A DNA stretch of 64,000 nucleotides, taken from contig VZTI01004400.1 of NCBI GenBank assembly GCA_013397865.1, positions 3,050,246 through 3,114,245 on the forward strand. Direction: 5' to 3'. The notes beneath the pieces were generated by a model. That model saw only the letters and a list, made by a program, of their open reading frames with translations, had not been told where the DNA came from and did no database searches. This stretch comes from Struthidea cinerea (taxonomy: Eukaryota > Chordata > Aves > Passeriformes > Corcoracidae). Below, in pieces: positions 1 through 12,920 of this stretch; the stretch's first letter is position 1, and every line of letters starts with the position of its first letter. The translations under genes and the position numbers were made by a program.

Positions 1-3000
1 GTCCCACTATTTTAGAAGGTAACACAAATGAAATGGAGTGTGCTGATACATAAAAAAAACTTCCACTTCAGCTTTTTGTTACAAATTATGAAATGATTGT
101 TTCTGGAGCAGCAAGTGGTGTAAAGCAGTTGAAGATAATTGAAAGCATAGACATGCTCCCCTATTAGTTGCTTTCCATGGGGCCGTGGGAACGCTGGCAG
201 TTTTGAGAGGGACTAACCATGTGACGGCATCATTAGATATTTCCAGGTAGACAGGTAGACAGTAGCTGTTTCAAAGATACTTTTGCTTTTTTTTTTTTTC
301 CCCCCCTTGGGTTTATTAATACTGCATTTGGGAGGAAGAAAACCATAAACCCCCCAAGCACTAGAAAAATACTCCCTTTTGTTCGAGGCTGGTAGTCAAA
401 GACTAAATTGTAAGTGGGGAAAAAAATACATATGTGTGGGATATAAGCAAGTATTTCCAAACTGACCACCAGTTACTGGTCAAAGCAAGGGATGCTTTTG
501 CTAATGAGAGAGGAAAGGGTTGTTGTGAGCAGGCACAGACCAGGGTTTATTTTGTTTGTAGCTTAAGTAGTGGCATCAAGAGCATTAACGTGGCCTAGCT
601 CTGTGGGTTTGTATACTGAGGTGGCTGTTGCTCACAGGGCCGTAAGAAAGGTGAAGAAAGCACATGGAAGATCAGTAAGGAGCTAAGTTTTGACCCTCTG
701 AAATTGAAGCAGGTGGAAAGCAGTCTCTGAGGAAGGGCGAACAGAGAACAGGACCAAGGAGAGGCCAGAAGTGGAGCGAGAGGTTGAGACAAGAATTGCC
801 ATTGAGCGGAAAAGTTGCCAAAAAGCACAAAGTCAACAGTTCGAGAGACAAAAGGATTTGGATATGGAGTAGAAACTCTGAAACCTAACCGGAAGAGGTG
901 TGTGCCTATTGCAGGGGGCTTGTGTTCAAATGAAAGGGAGGAGGAATGCACAGGCAGCTTCTGGGAAGACGGATTGGAAACTTCTGAAAAATAAGCACAT
1001 AATTTAATCTTGGTGAATCATCTTATTCTGCAAAAATGTTGTTAGGCTGAATGATGTTCTGACAAAAAATAAGGGAATGCCTTTTTTGATCTCTGCTTTC
1101 TTGACTGATGAGTGAACCAGAGGTAGAGCTATAATTATGAGTAGTTGAGGGTGGACTGAAGGGTCTCTCCAATACCGAAGGCGTTCTGAGAAGCATACTG
1201 CTCTTTTAGAGAAACAAGCAGACTGATTAGCCCCAAGCAGGAGGGGGAAGAAAAAGGCAGGCAAGAAGGCTTAGTGTTTTCAGCAGATGCTGAACTGGAG
1301 CAATCCTTTGAGGATGCTAGAGGGTACATTCAGATAGCATTCTGTAATACAGAATGTTTTAAGATGCCTTGTAGTATGTTGGATAAAAGAGCTGGAGATG
1401 CTTAAAGCTGTTAAGAAAAAATGTCCAATATTAAAATGGCTTGGACACTTGGCTCTTTCCTTCGTGAAATCCTTTGTATCTCAGATTTAAGTTGTTAATG
1501 TGAGATTGGTACAGATGGCTTGATTTGTTTGTTCCTGTGTCATCAGGTGAGTTACTTGTCAGGAGTTTAGAAAATGTGAGTTAACCATGTTCCCTTTCTG
1601 TAAGTGAAAATCTGTGCATGTCATCTTTCATCATCATCAACCCGAAGTACCACAGGAACCTCAGAAGGTTTTTCTAAGCAGAGAAGAATGATTTATTTAT
1701 CTTCTAAATATTCATTGTTCTGGTATGACATAAAAGGGACGTTGACCCTCCTGTTCATCTTACTCCCAGAATTCAGCTTGTTTTTCTGGGACAGGGCAAT
1801 GTCGTTCTTTGCCTGGGACAATTCTCGAGCCAGTGGTGGTTTCTGAGACCTACAACGTGTCACAGAGCACTGCAGCAGTGCTCCAGTAAACACGGTTCTT
1901 CTGTGAGGGGCTTCCCTTAGCAAAGGTGGGTCACAAACCAAACTGTTTCTTGCTTTTGCCACGAGTTTTCATGAGAGTCATGCTGCTGCTGCAGGGACAC
2001 TGGGTCTCTTACTCCACGTGGGAGCCAGCAGTGGGAGGCTGCTGCCATCACCTCACCTACAGAAGACCATGGAAATGAAATAGTATCCAGTTTGCTGGCT
2101 ACTGCTTTCCCAAATTTTTCTTCCTCATGTGTTCCTCTCCTCCTTCAGAGAATACAGGTGTTGGTGGTTGCTTGCACCATGGAGAAGGTGACATCTCCAG
2201 AGCAGTGGTGGGGACAGGCAGCTGGCAAGAGTTTTCTTTTACAAGAAGTCTACTTCAGGAGCTTGCCTAGTCCCGTCCCTTCTGCTGGGGTTTCCTATCT
2301 GCTTGTCCTGTCAAATGGCAGATCAGTTGTGTGGCCATGCTCCTGATAACATGCAAAAGCCTGCTATGGATATGAGAATAATTGGCTTTTCCCAAATTTT
2401 TTTTTTTTTCCTAAATATTGACAGGAGTAGAGAGTGTCCTTGTTAGAGAGTGTTTGACTGCATTGTTAGAGGGACAGTCAGGAGGAAGCTTAGTGCAGAT
2501 GTGACATGAAGCACATTTTTAATCTCTAGGAACTGTAGGCCTAGAGGTAGGTTCTAGGAGCTCTTCACAAAAGACAGATTTTTGGAAATTTGCTAACAAG
2601 AAGGTGGAATTATGTAGAAATTTGCTCAGGTGCCCAGTCTCAGGTTGCTCACCATCCCTGTGCCTTGAGAGGGCAAGGCTGCCTGCTGCCACTGGCCCTG
2701 GGCTGGCACCGGGGTGGTGAAGGGGGACCTGTACTCACTGTTTCCCCGGCAGTGACACATGTGCATGGCTCTTCTTGCGCTCCTTTCCCTGGCCTGCTCG
2801 CTTCCCAGCTCACAGCCACAAATGGGGAAGCTCTGTTCTCTTGGATCCCAAGAGCCGCATCCGCCAGGACAGAGGTGTGAAGGGAATTGGGGCTGGTCTC
2901 AGCCCTGCCGTTGAGGAGATGGTCTCAGCACAGCTGTGTTCTGGCATTTTTGTTTTTGCACCAACCATGCAATGGGAGCAGCCCAGGATCCAGAAGCCCT

Positions 3001-6000
3001 GTGCTCCCTTAGCTGGGGAGATGTTCAGGCCTCTCCGGGGCCCTTGCGTGTGATGAACAACTGAGAGTCTGGGCAGTGACTTTTGGAAAGGTTCACTGCA
3101 ACTCTGCGTTCATCCCGTGCAAGGTAGGGCCTTCTGTGCATTTGGCCAGAGGTCATCCCTGGTGGAATGAGAACTGCAGGAACTTCCTGAGCTAGGTTGA
3201 ATGCAAGTGCTAGAGTTAAATCCAGGCAGACCCAGGCAAAATTCCAGGGGGAAGGACAGGCAGTGAGCAAGTGTCAGAAATGATGTGGGCCATTTACTTG
3301 CTGCTGGCAAGGCTGATGATTTACTTCACAGCATCATTTCCTACACTGCCCCTTAAAGTTCTAGTGCTTTCAGGGTTACAAACATATGGAATTCCCTGCA
3401 AAGTTACAGAAGTTACTTTCATTTTGTCTCCTCTGACAGCGTATGATATGAGAAATTCCATGACTTTTAAGGTGAGGCAAGTAGAAGGAGAATAGTCCAA
3501 GTGGCAGCAGTGTTACTCTCCTAAACTGCTACTTTTTCAGACCATGACATTAAAGTATTTGGTAACTTGAGTTAATTCTCCTTTGCATTGATTCTGTTGA
3601 ATAAACAGTGACTTTAAAATGAGGCACAGCTGGAGGCACCATTAAACCCACCTGAATTTTGCTTCTCAAGCTGTGTTTTCTGAGTATTTTGCAGAAAATG
3701 AGCCTTTGAGAGTTTTTAGAAAAAATAAACGAGCTCCTAAGTTTAGAAAAATAATTTTGACTGTAGCTAGAATTGCAATGCTTCAGGAAGCTGAACTTGC
3801 AAGAAACAGGTGAGTGGCTGAGGTGGCACAGAGAGAAGCACCAGAGCTATAAACATTGCTAGAAGGTGTTATTACTGAGTCTGGTTGGTAAAAACGATTA
3901 CAGGGAGTCCAGGTGCCTTGTAGAGCCTCTTATGATAAATTTTCACTCCACTTTTGGCAGAATGATTTGTGAGATTACAGTTTCCTTCATTATATAAAGA
4001 GCCTCTTAGGTAGGTGTCCGTCTGTGCTGGGCACTGTATGCTAAGAGACATTTCCTGATGCTTAAGCTGCTTGTGGCTGCCGTGCAGAAGTGATGCTGCA
4101 CCAGCCTCGGGGGCAAATCCCCCTCTGACCACGGCACTTACCTGCTTGAATGCCTTTCAGCTGCCTGTGAGGAAAACGAGTTGCAGCTTGGAGAAGCGAG
4201 GCGCAGTGCACAGGGCACACACGCCGTGCTCTTACGGTGTTACCTGCTGTGGGGATGGGCCCTGGCACTCCCGGATTTGGCCGATATGCCCGAACCTCTG
4301 CTCTTGCTGCAGCCAAGAGATGGAGCAAATAAGGGTGGCTGGCTGACAGGCATTGCCGGCCACAAGGGCAGGTGCCATGCGTAGGCAGTCTGGCTGCAGA
4401 CTGAGCCCAGGCTGACTGCCAGGGCAAGTTAGATGAGAGCAGGGTTTCACAGCTCAGATAAATGCACAGGTGAGAAGGAAGGCTCACCTCACACAGCTCC
4501 GTGCACAGCGCAGTGTGCCCAGCCACACGCAGCAGGGACTGTGTGAAGGGTGTGGTGACGGTCTCTCTGCTGGGCTGACACACAGAGAGAGTAGCTGCTC
4601 GCTGCCCTACAGCCGTCTGTAAAGGAAGATGTGTCCTTTTTGGCTTCCAAAGAATGCTCTAATGAGAGGACATTGAGCTGAGGGTCTGTGGAGACACAAG
4701 AATTGACAGTCTTAACCTGCCCAGGTAATGATGAGGAAGGGTTGATACTTGGCTGCTTCTTGGAGCATTTAATTGTTTTTAATTATTCTATCTATCTGTG
4801 GGCCTGTATCACTTTTGTACCATTGGAAGGGAACAATCTGTTTCTCAGAGGAGACTGAAAGCCTTTGGAGTTCTCCATATCTGTTGCCAACAAGGATGTT
4901 GGGCAAACTGTCTTCTCCTTCCCACCTGCATGTATTTGAAGGAACTGCATGAACATCGGTGGGATTTTTACATAGATGCCTGGCTGACTGTGAGGACAAA
5001 TTTGACCTCCAGTCAGAGATGGATGGGAACATGATACTTGCCTGTTTACAGTTACTTTACACAGGGAAGGGGTTAGAACAGGGTTTGCAGGATGATGGCA
5101 AAGTGGTTCTGCTCCATGCCTGCATCTGCGGAAACTGTGACACTAGTCCTAAAGCCAAGCTCTAGTTAAATCAAGAGATTAGTGTGAAGCTGATGTCATA
5201 CATTAGTGCATAATGTTTTAACTGAAGTTTCTTCTTTTGGAAAGAAACCCACTTCAAAAGAAACCCTAACAAAACCCAACAAAAAACTTGCAGTAAAGTA
5301 GTCTCAGAAGATGGAGGTAAACAGATGTAGTTGTCCCAGTGAATCAATTGCGAATAAGCAATGAAAATGATACTTAATGTACTTTAAAAGATTTGGCTTT
5401 AGTATGGAAATGATACCAGCTGAAGTGAAAGCAATACTATCTACGTGGGAAAGTGGCATTGAAATATTCTTTCTTTCTGCCGCCTTTTGTCAATAAGAGA
5501 GGCTTGAATTATGCATTAGCAGGCTATAGAGTTATGGAAGATAATACAGCAAGGTTATGAACCCAGAACAAAAGAAGGGGAATCTAGGTTCAACTCAGTA
5601 ATATATCACTTGGAACATATATAAATGGTTATAATGCTTTGCACATTATGAAGAGAGTAGTCACGTATTTAAATGAGAACAGAGCCATTGCTTCAAGATT
5701 TTCTTCAAATATTAATTTGGGCATTGTAATTAGTTCTTCTTGGGAAGCCTTGCAATGTTCAGTATGTTTAGAATTTTGTGGAATATTCTGGAAAACGACT
5801 CTAGCAGATGTACTTTAGATGTAGGATTTTTCATAAATATCAATTTGTATTCACATAAACGAAATTCTAAATCTCTGGCTGTGAACAGTCATCTTTTGAA
5901 ATGGAAGTGATCTTCGGACAAAGATGGTCAAAGCAATACTAATTCTAAATATTTGGAGGAGAAACCGTAAGTGAAGAATTATTCACAGCATTTTTTTTCA

Positions 6001-6116
6001 TTATTAATATTTTTATAATGTGCTTCTCTCCCTAAATTGACAAAAAGAAAGGGAAGCAAAATCCATCGGCTGCTCTATTTGCTGTCTGCTGATAGTTCTG
6101 AAATGGCTTGTTTCTT
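1..6116. other. Noncoding DNA, no gene recognised
   Basis: I see no exon, RNA gene or recognisable transposon in this stretch. It holds simple runs only: a T run followed by a C run near 288-306 and a T run near 2398-2411. There is a moderately GC-rich patch around 4080-4600 whose open frames carry no domain. The part from about 5160 to 6110 is AT-rich and contains several homeodomain-like TAAT cores, but nothing specific enough to call. It may be intergenic or intronic. Confidence 0.6.
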
Positions 6117-6134
6117 NNNNNNNNNNNNNNNNNN
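6117..6134. other. Assembly gap, 18 N
   Basis: Eighteen consecutive N bases interrupt the sequence directly before a GC-richer patch at about 6150-6300. Open frames that cross it are not informative. Confidence 0.99.
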
Positions 6135-8819
6135 TCCTTTAAAGCCCTTTTCCTGAGTGACATCCCAGCGCTGTCCCCTGCTGCTTCTGCCGACCTTGGT
6201 GTCCACCCCAGCCCACCAGGCTGTGTCCACGCCTGCGAGTGCAGCAGCGGGAAAAGGGAGCAGCCTGCACCTAAGCCTGACCTTAGCAGCCCCAGGGTTA
6301 TTTAAATTGCTTTTTACCTGTACAGGAGGGGTCCTGTCCCCAGGTCAGTTTTGTTTGGAGCTGGAGCACTCTCTAGTTCTCAAAGATGGAGCAGCAGAGG
6401 GTACGGATTGGATCATGGGACAGAGCTGTGATTGAAACACCGTATTTCCCAGTGATCAGTGGGATGATTCAGCTGGTACTTCTCTGCCCCAGGGGCACGG
6501 GATGACCCTGGGAGCTACTGCCGTGTTGGCTCTGAGGTCCTTGGCTGCCCCACCAGCTTTTACTTGGGCAAGTGTTGGAGCCAGGTCCACTCACTCCTTC
6601 TTTGTCCTCTGATTTGCTCCACAGCCGATGCTGAGCCCAGAGGCTGCACGAGCCTGTTGAGATGTGGTCTCTCCCTTCTTTGCGCAGCTCTGGAGGCAGC
6701 CTGACTCCTTTGGCCCTCCGTGCTGGGCTGTGGACACCACCAGTCCGCGCTGTGCTGCTGCCCACACGTAGCCACCTCCTGCTCCCAGAGCTTGTCTTCC
6801 CTCCTCCTGCAGTGTCAGGGAAAAGCTTCCATGTTTTTGTTGCTCTTACAAATAATGAAGCTAAGATTTAATTATTTTTTTTTCTAATAGGATTTTGGGC
6901 AGTGATCAAGTAGAGAAAAGTTTGCTACGACATTTTGGGGTTTTTTGTTTTTGGAAGGGAACTACGGACTTTAAAAACAAGGTCTTCTGATGGCTGAAGC
7001 TGTTTACTAAATCAGTGAGGCATCTGAGGTGCACTTGCAGTTCCCTGAGCTGTATCATTAAACAAGTGTTAGTTAACCAACCTTCAGACCACTGTTATTT
7101 GCTTTTAATCACGGCTGAGGAGCTACTTAAGAAAACTCTTGGGAAAAGCAAACCATTTCTTGAAGAGAGGAATAGGGAGTCCAAGGTAAGCATTTACCAG
7201 TTGCCAAGAATCTTTAGATCCATTTAGTGTCTCATTATTTGGTGAATAAACCACCTGGCATTGCTTAGAAAAACATCAGTATAATTTCTTTCCAAGACAG
7301 ACCTAATTGTATAGCGGTGTGTGGCCATTATTTTCTTCTACTCCCAACTGGAGACTGGGAGTACATGCCACGTAGTTTCATTCTCTTTTCGTTTCAGAAA
7401 CAGTGTCCTTAAAAAATGAATAACTGTGGAGAAAGGGTGCTGCTACTCATGCTAACTGCCTTGCTTAAGAAAGGTGCCAGCTGAACCCTTACAAAAGAAG
7501 TAAAAATACACACACTTGCCCAGCATTATTGTGCTCTGCAGTGAATGGTTATGACGAGGGAAAGAGAAGAGACTTTGGGTTTGTCCTTTGTGTGGTTACT
7601 CTTTGGGCTCAGAGATGAGGGCTCCATTGTCTGAGGGCTCCATCAGAAGCGTCTCATTTTCTTCCTCCTCATTACACAGTTCCAGTCTCCCGTGCACATA
7701 ATTCTGGAGATTGCGGCTTTTGGTTATGAGAGGAGGGTTAATTCCTGAGGTTTGGGTGTTCTCACTACTTGTAAATTTTGAAAACTGATTCTGACAAGTG
7801 TTCAGTGGGAATGGGTTGGGATGTTGCAGGGATATACGTACAGCTCTCCTTAATTTTATTTAGCCACTCCTTAATTTTATTTAGTCAAGGGGCTGCTGCA
7901 TATTGCACAAGGCATGGAGGCTTTTTGAACTCGGGTTTCACTCCTGAGCACATGGTGCACTGCCTGTGATTAAGACTGACAGTCCTGGATGCACAGATCA
8001 CTTTGAGTGAGCGATTTCCACTTGGAAGAAATGTCTCAGGGCCACCTAGGGGAAGAGGTAAATGGAAAGTAATTACCTCAGTTGTTTAGCCAATACCAGT
8101 AAAAAGCGTGGCAGGGCTGAGTTCTCAGGTACTGATGCCCTGCTGCAGGTGTGAAGGCCACACCTTCACCCAGCTGTTTGCTTCTGCTTGTGCCTGTCTC
8201 CTTGTCACTGAGGTCTGCTCCCAGCTTTTTAGTGAGTTTCTGGTTTCAGACAGGCTCTGGGAGAATTGGGAAAGTGGGACCTGTAGAGGGTTGATGGCAT
8301 TTTCCTGACTTTTGTTAGCTGCTGTGGTACACAATGGCTGCAGCTCAGAATGGATGCGGAATAGAAAAAAAATATGAAAATATGCAGTCTGTGGAACCTC
8401 GGGATGCACTGTCTTTGGTGCCAATGTCCGTCCAATGCTAATTTTGTTGCTACACAGCCCAAATAATTTTATGCTTTTCATAAGATTTTTAGAATTTTCC
8501 AACTCTTGGAAATTCAACAGAAATAATGTTTGGTTCATAAAAAGTAACATAGCTAAAAAAAAAAAAAGGCAGTGAGGATACAGGCAGTTTCTGCGTAGAA
8601 AGTAATTCACAACTTGGGTGGTTTCAGGTCAGTTTTGGGTCTCATGCAGGCTGAGAAAAAAAGCTGCTGCTGCTTTCCATAAAAATAAGAGCCTGTCCTT
8701 GCCCTTCATTTCCAGTACTTATTATTTTTACCACATTCATATATTTATATTTTGCTTTTGGAAGACACAGGGACAGAATGATACTCCCTTGCCCCTGATC
8801 TTACTGTGATTATCTAACA
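6135..8819. other. Noncoding DNA with two GC-richer patches
   Basis: No gene is recognised. Two GC-richer patches (about 6150-6300 and 6470-6830) have open frames on both strands, which is what GC-rich DNA gives by composition. No protein domain is visible. The only structured item is the short tandem duplication at 7846-7884. Confidence 0.55.
7846..7884. repeat. Two-copy tandem duplication, 21-bp period
   Basis: The 18-base string CTCCTTAATTTTATTTAG occurs at 7846-7863 and again, unchanged, at 7867-7884. Three bases separate the copies. Perfect identity suggests a recent slippage duplication. Confidence 0.9.
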
Positions 8820-9300
8820 TAAATCTCCCTTTATAATCTTATCACTGTGCAATTCGGTTATTCTAAATGTGAGCCTTCTTGCCCACTAATCAGTTCATCT
8901 TCAGGTTTTTAAAAGCCCTATTTCATAATTCTGCACATTCCAATTGCTTCTGAGTGTCCAGCCCAGCTCTGCCGTCACTTATCCCCTTCTCCTTCCTTTC
9001 TGACAAGGCAGGCTCTTTCTCTCGCTCACGGTCTTTGCATTGCTTCCAAGTTGATGCACATAGTCATTTGTAATCAAGGCTGTAAATTGTATTTAAAGCT
9101 GTACTGCACTATCCATGGATATTTGAATCATAAATGAGAGTATTGTCCTGCCTGTACTCTCATTTATTCTTTCAGCCGTAATAGATCCTTTCATTTGTGC
9201 TCAATTAGCTTTTCCACTCCCGCATTCAGACCCTGAAAGTTTCCACTCTTTTCTTCAGGTCTTGAATGCTGATGGTGTGGCCATGTTTGCCTCTACCCCA
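8820..9300. promoter_or_regulatory. Candidate enhancer-like noncoding block
   Basis: This block lies between simpler sequence and contains several homeodomain-type cores (ACTAATCAG, CAATTAG, GTAATAG), a TTTGCATT octamer-like string and a perfect hairpin at 9131-9166. No open frame in it is convincing. Such mixed-motif composition is typical of vertebrate developmental enhancers. That is an inference, because conservation cannot be measured from one genome. Confidence 0.3.
9131..9166. repeat. Perfect 12-bp inverted repeat with 12-nt spacer
   Basis: TAAATGAGAGTA at 9131-9142 is exactly reverse-complementary to TACTCTCATTTA at 9155-9166, with a 12-base spacer. It could be a dyad protein-binding site or an RNA hairpin. 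The stem is too short for a standard pre-miRNA. Confidence 0.9.
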
Positions 9301-10140
9301 TAATTTAGCTCTTTTGTGCCACAGATTTCCCTGAATATGGTTTGTTTGTTTTGACACGTCCAAACACCATGACTATATTGTGCCATAATACAAAAATGTT
9401 CCCTTTAATTATTGCTGGGGTGCTGTGGCTCTCGGATGGACCTCTTGGGTGTTTCGGCTTTTGTCGCCAGGTTGAACGTAAACAGAATTTTTCTAGAATG
9501 TTGATTTTGAATTGTTGTTGTTTGTTTGTTTGTTTTAATTTGTTCTGTTTGTTTGTTTGTTTGCTTATTGGGTTTTTGGGGGTTATTTTGGTTTTTTTAA
9601 TTCTGACAGAGCAGCAAGCCAAATCACAGCAATCATGTGTTAGGAAGAATCATTTTTAGAACAGCTGCCCACGGCGTGCAAGCACACAGAGTCCCCTTCC
9701 TTTTGCTGCAGTGCCCCGGTGCCGGCACAGTCAATCCAGCCTGGTGCCGGCCCCAGCCCCTGCCAGCGCCCACTCTGCCCTCCCGGCTCCGGGCACAGAA
9801 GCCTCGGGGGAGCTGCCAGCTGCTCCTGCTCGGGTGTCACAGCTCCCCTGCGACTTCAGCCTGGTGCAAAATGCAGCTCCTCACCTTCCTAAGGGCTTGT
9901 CCCACTGCCGGCACAGCTTTCTGTGTTGGCTGACGTCTCCAAAGGTGGAATTAGAGAGAACCGTCTTGTGAGAGAGTGTTTCCTTTTCCTTGCCCACTTT
10001 CGATCCCACTTTTTGTTTCCTTTTTTTGGTGTCTTTCTTTTCTGAGGAAAAAAAAGAAACAAAACTCAGAGAAAATTAGCTACAGCTTCGCTTCCTTTCT
10101 TTGTACTACAAAATGTGCACGTACTTCTGCAGTGTGATCA
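9301..10140. other. Noncoding DNA with GTTT repeat and GC-rich patch
   Basis: The stretch holds a GTTT-type simple repeat (9512-9563) and an isolated GC-rich patch (9660-9930) with about a dozen CpGs. No gene is recognised, and the frames through the GC-rich patch show no domain. Confidence 0.55.
9512..9563. repeat. Imperfect GTTT simple repeat
   Basis: GTTT units run from about 9512 to 9563, with an AT-rich interruption near 9535-9546. Confidence 0.85.
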
Positions 10141-10977
10141 GACAGGTTTTATTTCTCTTCTTGTTTCATAAATGTGGGCTGATTTTTATTTATTTATTTT
10201 TTAACTGATGTTCATTTCTGTTTTGAAAGTATTTTAGGGGAATTTTCTTTCACTTTGAACAGAGCTGGCATGTTTAAATAAATGTTTCTCTTCTGTACGG
10301 AGCCCTGGGATAATGTTGCAGGCAGAGTAATTGATGTCTGTTTCAAACTAACATCTCAGAAATTATTTTGCAATCCTCTTCCAAGAGGAAGATGATCACG
10401 ACCTTTTTTTCCAGGACTGTCCATAGATGGAGGGAGAATCTAGTTGGACTCTGTTTTGGGTGAATGTTGTCCTTTATATTTTTGAAGGTTTTAGTAGGCT
10501 TTCTCTTGCTATAGAGAGCCATGCCTATTTTACTCTTAACGTTTTCCAGTCCTATGATACTTTAGAATTAAAAAATAAAATTGAAAATAATATATATCTC
10601 TGACAGACTAAAATGAAGAATGTTTCACTTTGTGTGTAAATGCACACAAAAAGGGAGAGGACACAGGCAGTGCAAGTGTTAGGATATTCATCTGCGATGT
10701 GAATCTGAAAGCAAACCAGGAAAATACGGCAGCTAACAAGACCTTTGTTGACCTGTATTTTGTGGGGATGAATTAGGAAAAGAACTCTGTCCCTAAATCT
10801 CACCAGTAAGAGATGACAAATATAAGCAATAAAATGTTATGCTTGGGGCTCCACATCAGGGACACCTGAGCTTGTCAGACAGAACTTTCTAGAGCAGCCA
10901 ACTCTAACATTAACCCATTAATGAACATCAAATGTAGCTAGATTGTCTTTTCATATTTAGTGATATCCAAAGTATAA
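10141..10977. other. AT-rich noncoding DNA
   Basis: No gene is recognised. The part at about 10260-10400 mixes homeodomain-like and FOX-like strings (for example GTAATTGATG and TGTTTAAATAAA) and could be regulatory, but I cannot separate this from chance in AT-rich DNA. Confidence 0.5.
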
Positions 10978-10978
10978 G

Positions 10979-11006
10979 CCTTCCTTCCTTCCTTCCTTCC
11001 TTCCTT
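10979..11006. repeat. TTCC tetranucleotide microsatellite
   Basis: About seven uninterrupted CTTC/TTCC units. Confidence 0.95.
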
Positions 11007-12329
11007 GAATGGACTTCAAAACTCCCCCAAACTTCTTTTATTTGACAGTTTTGAATTGTTTTGATCTTTGTGGCTCATGAAAGAGCCCTATCTAACTAAC
11101 AGAAACACGGCACAGCTCTTCAAAGCCTTTATATATGTCTGTATAAAATCACAGTCACCATTCTTTTCTGTGGACACTTTTCCCAATCTATACAAAACCC
11201 CAATTTGAAATCCTATAATTTTCTTCTGAAAAAAGGTCAATGTGAGCCTCTGCTGGTACAGATTTTTCCACATAAACTGACCTTGTGCAGCATTTCTAGT
11301 TAGAGAATTAAAATCAGTGGAGAGAGCCAGCTGTGTAGGAGTCTCAGTGGCCTCGTTTTATTATATGAACTTTAAGGATAGACTGTTAGGGAGGAACATT
11401 GCTGGGGTGATTCAGATAGGCAAAGCACAATGGAACTGCTGGGTTAGTATCCTGATCTGGATATTTCCATGGTTGAAAGTCTTGTGCTATCCTCCCTCTT
11501 GGTACATCTGTACCCTCACATACTATATTTCATCTCCGGAGCTGCTGCCATACTGCAGTCATAACACCTAATATTTCTACCAATATATTTTTGTTCTTTA
11601 GTTTTATTTTGGATTTGGACATTGTCTGAATTTCAGACTCCTGGCAAGAGGGAATTATTCCCTTTTCCTAGTCCAGAAAGTTGCCTTTCTTTACCATGAC
11701 AGATGTGTACCAATGCTACAAATGATGACATCCTGCCACGTTCTGGCAAGGTAGCTCACTTGAAACACAGATTTGGATTTCTACATGTTTCTTATTTCTT
11801 TATATTCCAAGTTCTCCACGGTTTAAGGATGGGCTGAGAGGGAGGTAGATGGAGGTCAGGGGAAGAGAAGATTGGAAGGAAAATGTGATGCAAATTAACA
11901 AGCATCATAACCAGCAGCATGCCAGAAGTGCGTTAGAGGGACTTGGATGTAAGGAAGTTTGAGTCTGGCTGGTGATACGGAAGAGAGAACCTCTGTTTTG
12001 GGGAGTGGTCAAACAGGGGAGGAAAAACAAAATCATCTATTCCTGGCTGCTCCTGTTCTGTTTGAAAGCATGCACATGCCCCTTCCCTTTGGTACATGTC
12101 CTTTGGGCACCTACCAAACTGGAATTTCCTGGTAGCAAAGCAGAATTTGTCAGGATATAAAAATGTCCCTGCTTTGCATTTTCAAATGAAAACTGCCGGA
12201 ACTCTGTAAATGCTGTCTGTCTGTACCCCTGTACACAGAGCTTTGGTGGCACTGCTTCCTGACCAGAGACCTCCAGGAGGTCTTGAACTAGAGATGAGAT
12301 ATTAAAGACAGATTTTCTTCTCCAAGGAG
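11007..12329. other. Noncoding DNA, nothing recognised
   Basis: Open frames here are short and without domains. No repeat or RNA gene is recognised. Confidence 0.55.
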
Positions 12330-12920
12330 AAGTGAGACTTACTATTATTTTATCATAGTGTTTTGGTATTTAATATACAAGGATTTGATAAAGTACTACT
12401 GTATAACCTTCTAACAATACCCATTTTGTCCCATAAAATTATTATATCCAGTCTTAAAATGTTAAATATGTCACTATTAGGGTAGGGTATCATAAAATTC
12501 AGTTTATAATATTAAAACTCAAAACTGACACAATGCTATCAATTACATTCCTTGGTAATATTCAACTTTTTTCATTCTTTAATTTTGCATTTTAGTATAA
12601 CAAATTGAGATTAAAGCTGTAGCCTCCAGTTCAAGGTCTCTTGGCGGTGAATGGCAGTAACGTTACAAGTAAAGTGATAAGAAAACAAATCACAGTGAAA
12701 TCTAATATTTAATAACATTTCAGACAGATTACAGAGATTTAAGGCCCTGTGCTGCAATCAGCATTGGATCAGAGCAGATATGCTAGTAATTGCAGAGGGA
12801 AATGCTCTCATCTTCTTGAAATAAATGCAGATCATCAGTAGAAGACTGTAAACATACCGAACAGCCAGTACAAAACTGAAATTTCTTTCTGGTACGATTT
12901 AAAAAACAAAATTTCTAGTG
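12330..12920. other. AT-rich block, possible regulatory sequence
   Basis: This is a strongly AT-rich block almost free of long open frames. It contains the 10-bp palindrome GTAACGTTAC (12657-12666), several TAAT and GATTAA cores and a GATAAG string. Matrix-attachment or enhancer roles are possible but not shown by sequence alone. Confidence 0.25.

Noticed and set aside
4062..4583. 173-residue minus-strand frame
   Set aside because: It lies in a GC-rich patch with competing frames on the other strand. The composition is low-information and no domain is visible.
8125..8610. 161-residue minus-strand frame
   Set aside because: The hydrophobic N-terminal part comes from a T-rich/A-rich tract. 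No family resemblance.
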